Shown in pieces: positions 19,594-21,396 of a DNA stretch of 21,396 bases. The stretch is taken from NCBI GenBank assembly GCA_910592005.1, contig CAJVPP010001253.1, positions 1 through 21,396 on the forward strand. The letters are read 5' to 3'. The stretch's first letter is position 1. Every line of letters begins with the position of its first letter. The notes below the pieces were generated by a model. It was not told the DNA's origin and did not search any database. It saw nothing but the letters and a program-made list of their open reading frames with translations. The position numbers and the translations under genes are program-made. This stretch comes from Funneliformis mosseae (lineage: Eukaryota; Glomeromycota; Glomeromycetes; Glomerales; Glomeraceae).

Positions 19594-19988
19594 AAATTTC
19601 GATTTCGGGTAATCCAATTTGAAATTTCAAATTTGGGCAATGCGACTTTGCTGCCCCAATTTAAAATCGGGAAATTAGAATTTGAGACATGCGATGCCCA
19701 AGTGACCATTGTACTATTTTAAAACTGAGGCAAATTGGAAATTGAGATATACGGTACCCCAAGTTGACTATTTCCCCAATTTAAAATTGAGGAAAATTGG
19801 AAACTGGGTACAGAGTGCCCTAAGTTTGCTATTGTCCCAATTTAAATTGTGCAATAAACAACTTGGGACATCACAAACATTGTCAGAGATCAAAGCCACA
19901 ATTGATCATAATAATTTATACACGTGGTTAATTATTGCTAAGTTCGGAGGTTTGAAATTTCAAGTTAGACTGCCCGAAATTGAAATTT
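19594..19988. repeat. Element with inverted arms around a 61-bp minisatellite
   Basis: The left arm 19594-19631 and right arm 19951-19988 are 38-bp inverted repeats matching at 33 positions by hand alignment. Between them are about 3.5 tandem units of 59-61 bp starting at 19654, 19713, 19774 and 19835, each with a CCCAATTTAAAATTGAGG-like start and GGTACxxxxTGCCC-like middle. The long open frame 19709-20035 is a by-product of the repeat. A decayed relative lies at 1995-2155. Confidence 0.65.
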
Positions 19989-20035
19989 CAATTCTGGACA
20001 ATATGGATCTGAAGTTGGGACGAATTACAACTTGA

Positions 20036-20660
20036 GGTACCACATATATATATTTGAATGTGGAAATGTAAATAACTTTTTTAAATATTATTCTATCATG
20101 CAATCTACTTTCTTTAAAGCAGGTCGTTTACATCATCTCAGTTACACCGATGCGATGATATGCTCATATTTGAATTTTTCAAGATTACGTTCACGTGCAA
20201 AATAATTTCTTCCTTCTGAAAAATATCATTGATTCAATAGGTCTATCAGATTTATTAACGATGAGTGATTTTGGTAACTGATATAATTAAATTAATAACA
20301 TGCTTTGGAGGATCATCTAGTGAAGATAATACAAAAAAAATTAGAAAAAAATTGTAACACCCAATGGATAATCAAAGTTTTCATGATATTATTCACTTGA
20401 CAAGAATAAACATACAAAAAAGCCAAAACTCATTTACTACTTCATATTGATGTCAGTTAAAGGATTATACTGATAATATTGCAGTACTTAGTTTATGTGT
20501 GCTCTTTTAATATATAAAGATATAAAGTCAACTTGCCCATGTCATGTTTCTTCTTATGAAATGTTCATGCCCATTTTTTTTTATGGAAAACAGACAGTTT
20601 GTTATTTAATTATCATTCATGACAATATTTTATGAGCAGCGCAGCAAATGAAAATTAAAA
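20036..20660. other. Intergenic, no gene seen
   Basis: Fragments such as 20318-20400 look mildly coding-like on the plus strand, but all frames close quickly and I recognise no family. No repeats or RNA genes were identified. Confidence 0.4.
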
Positions 20661-20667
20661 ATTCTCG

Positions 20668-20880
20668 TTATCCGTTCCGAAGCCCTGTAAAATTTCGAAC
20701 ATTCGTTAAACTATCCGAAAATCCAATTTTCTTCATCATTGGTAGTTTTTGGCCATGTATTTTATCTGTAGAAAGATAACTAGTCTTGATTATGTATAAA
20801 ACCTCGTTTAAGATGTTAATCGAAGGCGAATTTTTTAATTGCAGCATAAACCGAAGTAAATGCACCCGAACAAATTATAG
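20668..20880 (-). pseudogene. Possible protein kinase fragment
   Basis: On the minus strand, 20826-20872 reads SGAFTSVYAAIKKFAF, which resembles the glycine-rich ATP loop and the following VYxAxxK of kinases of the type abundant in Glomeromycotina. After a stop, another frame (20668-20865) continues with IHGQKLP and IGFSDSLTNVRNF, whose kinase resemblance is weak. No catalytic HRD or DFG motif is seen. If real, it is a short decayed fragment. Confidence 0.22.
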
Positions 20881-21396
20881 AATACATTGTAGAGTTCAAA
20901 GTCGAAATAACGAGTTTCACAATCTTTGAGGCTAACTATAATAAGTATAAACATTAACACAACTTTTTTTGGGCGCAATAAAAAAAACCATTTTTAGTTT
21001 AGGAGGGATCATCGTTTTTTATCCTTCACGGATTTATCTACTTAAGCTGTAAAAAATTTTTTTTTAAAAAAAAGCAAATGGAGTTTAATTCGTCGCAATG
21101 AGCCAAAATTATAATTGCTTGAAACAAGATATATTTAATCCTATTGCAAGAATGGATGAACAGTTATAACGTCAGAATATACTATTCGAAATAAAAAAAG
21201 GATCAAAATACTTATTAGTGTTTTAATAATTTGTTGATTTTTTTTTGATTTTAACTTTTATTAAATCATCTTTTCTTATTCAATAATTTCTTTCAGGTTA
21301 GTTTTAGACAGTGGATGCCGCAGCAACTATTTGAGTTAGATTTTCTTTCATTTTTATATTTTAAGTGTTTCAATGAGCTAATACTATGTAAACTAT
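20881..21396. other. Intergenic, no gene seen
   Basis: The sequence is A/T-rich with A- and T-runs, including a T/A palindrome at about 21054-21073. I find no coding frame, repeat family or RNA gene. Confidence 0.45.

Noticed and set aside
19709..20035. 108-codon open frame
   Set aside because: It starts at TTG and is composed of the 61-bp minisatellite units and the right inverted arm. The period is not a multiple of three, so the frame shifts relative to each unit.

Overview
The window looks like nuclear DNA of a very AT-rich filamentous fungus. The best fit is an arbuscular mycorrhizal fungus (Glomeromycotina, Rhizophagus/Glomus type). I infer this from short introns of about 65-90 nt with GTAAGT/TAG borders, from a gene of the propeller-like plus TRP-like ion channel family that I recognise as strongly expanded in those fungi, from a decayed TLD-domain gene, and from scattered small hairpin and minisatellite elements. 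It is not bacterial: coding regions are broken by introns and there are no Shine-Dalgarno-type starts.

Layout. 1-2842: repeat-rich intergenic DNA with an ATGAC-type simple repeat, a possible mariner-type terminus, a hairpin element, a decayed coding stretch and a minisatellite fragment. 2907-3301: candidate first exons of a gene (ATGGCCG and three short exons). 3302-12586: a 9.3 kb array of about 97 tandem, diverged, intron-like units averaging about 91 nt. 12587-17030: eight conventional exons of the channel-like gene. 17031-21396: its 3' region, a TATA-like box, a broken TLD gene, a hairpin element, a minisatellite element with inverted arms, and a possible kinase remnant on the minus strand.

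The main discovery is the array. Every unit starts with a 5' splice site (GT, in 83 of 98 cases GTAAG) and ends in a 3' splice site (AG in 97 of 98, mostly TATAG). Between each AG and the next GT there are exactly three bases, 98 times out of 98, while the intron bodies vary from 61 to 149 nt. Taken as 98 consecutive 3-nt microexons and spliced together, they form one open frame in phase 1 (codons split after the first base). The same phase is required by the candidate first exon (7 nt) and by the acceptor of the first large channel exon at 12587. Joined, the model has about 110 exons and a 1431-residue product. About 98 residues of its N-terminal region are each encoded across two adjacent single-codon exons: first a Pro/Ser/Leu/Ile-rich part, then a charged part that runs directly into the channel protein.

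I found no description in memory of a gene with a near-100-long run of 3-nt exons. Splicing is not proven by DNA alone; long-read RNA would settle it.
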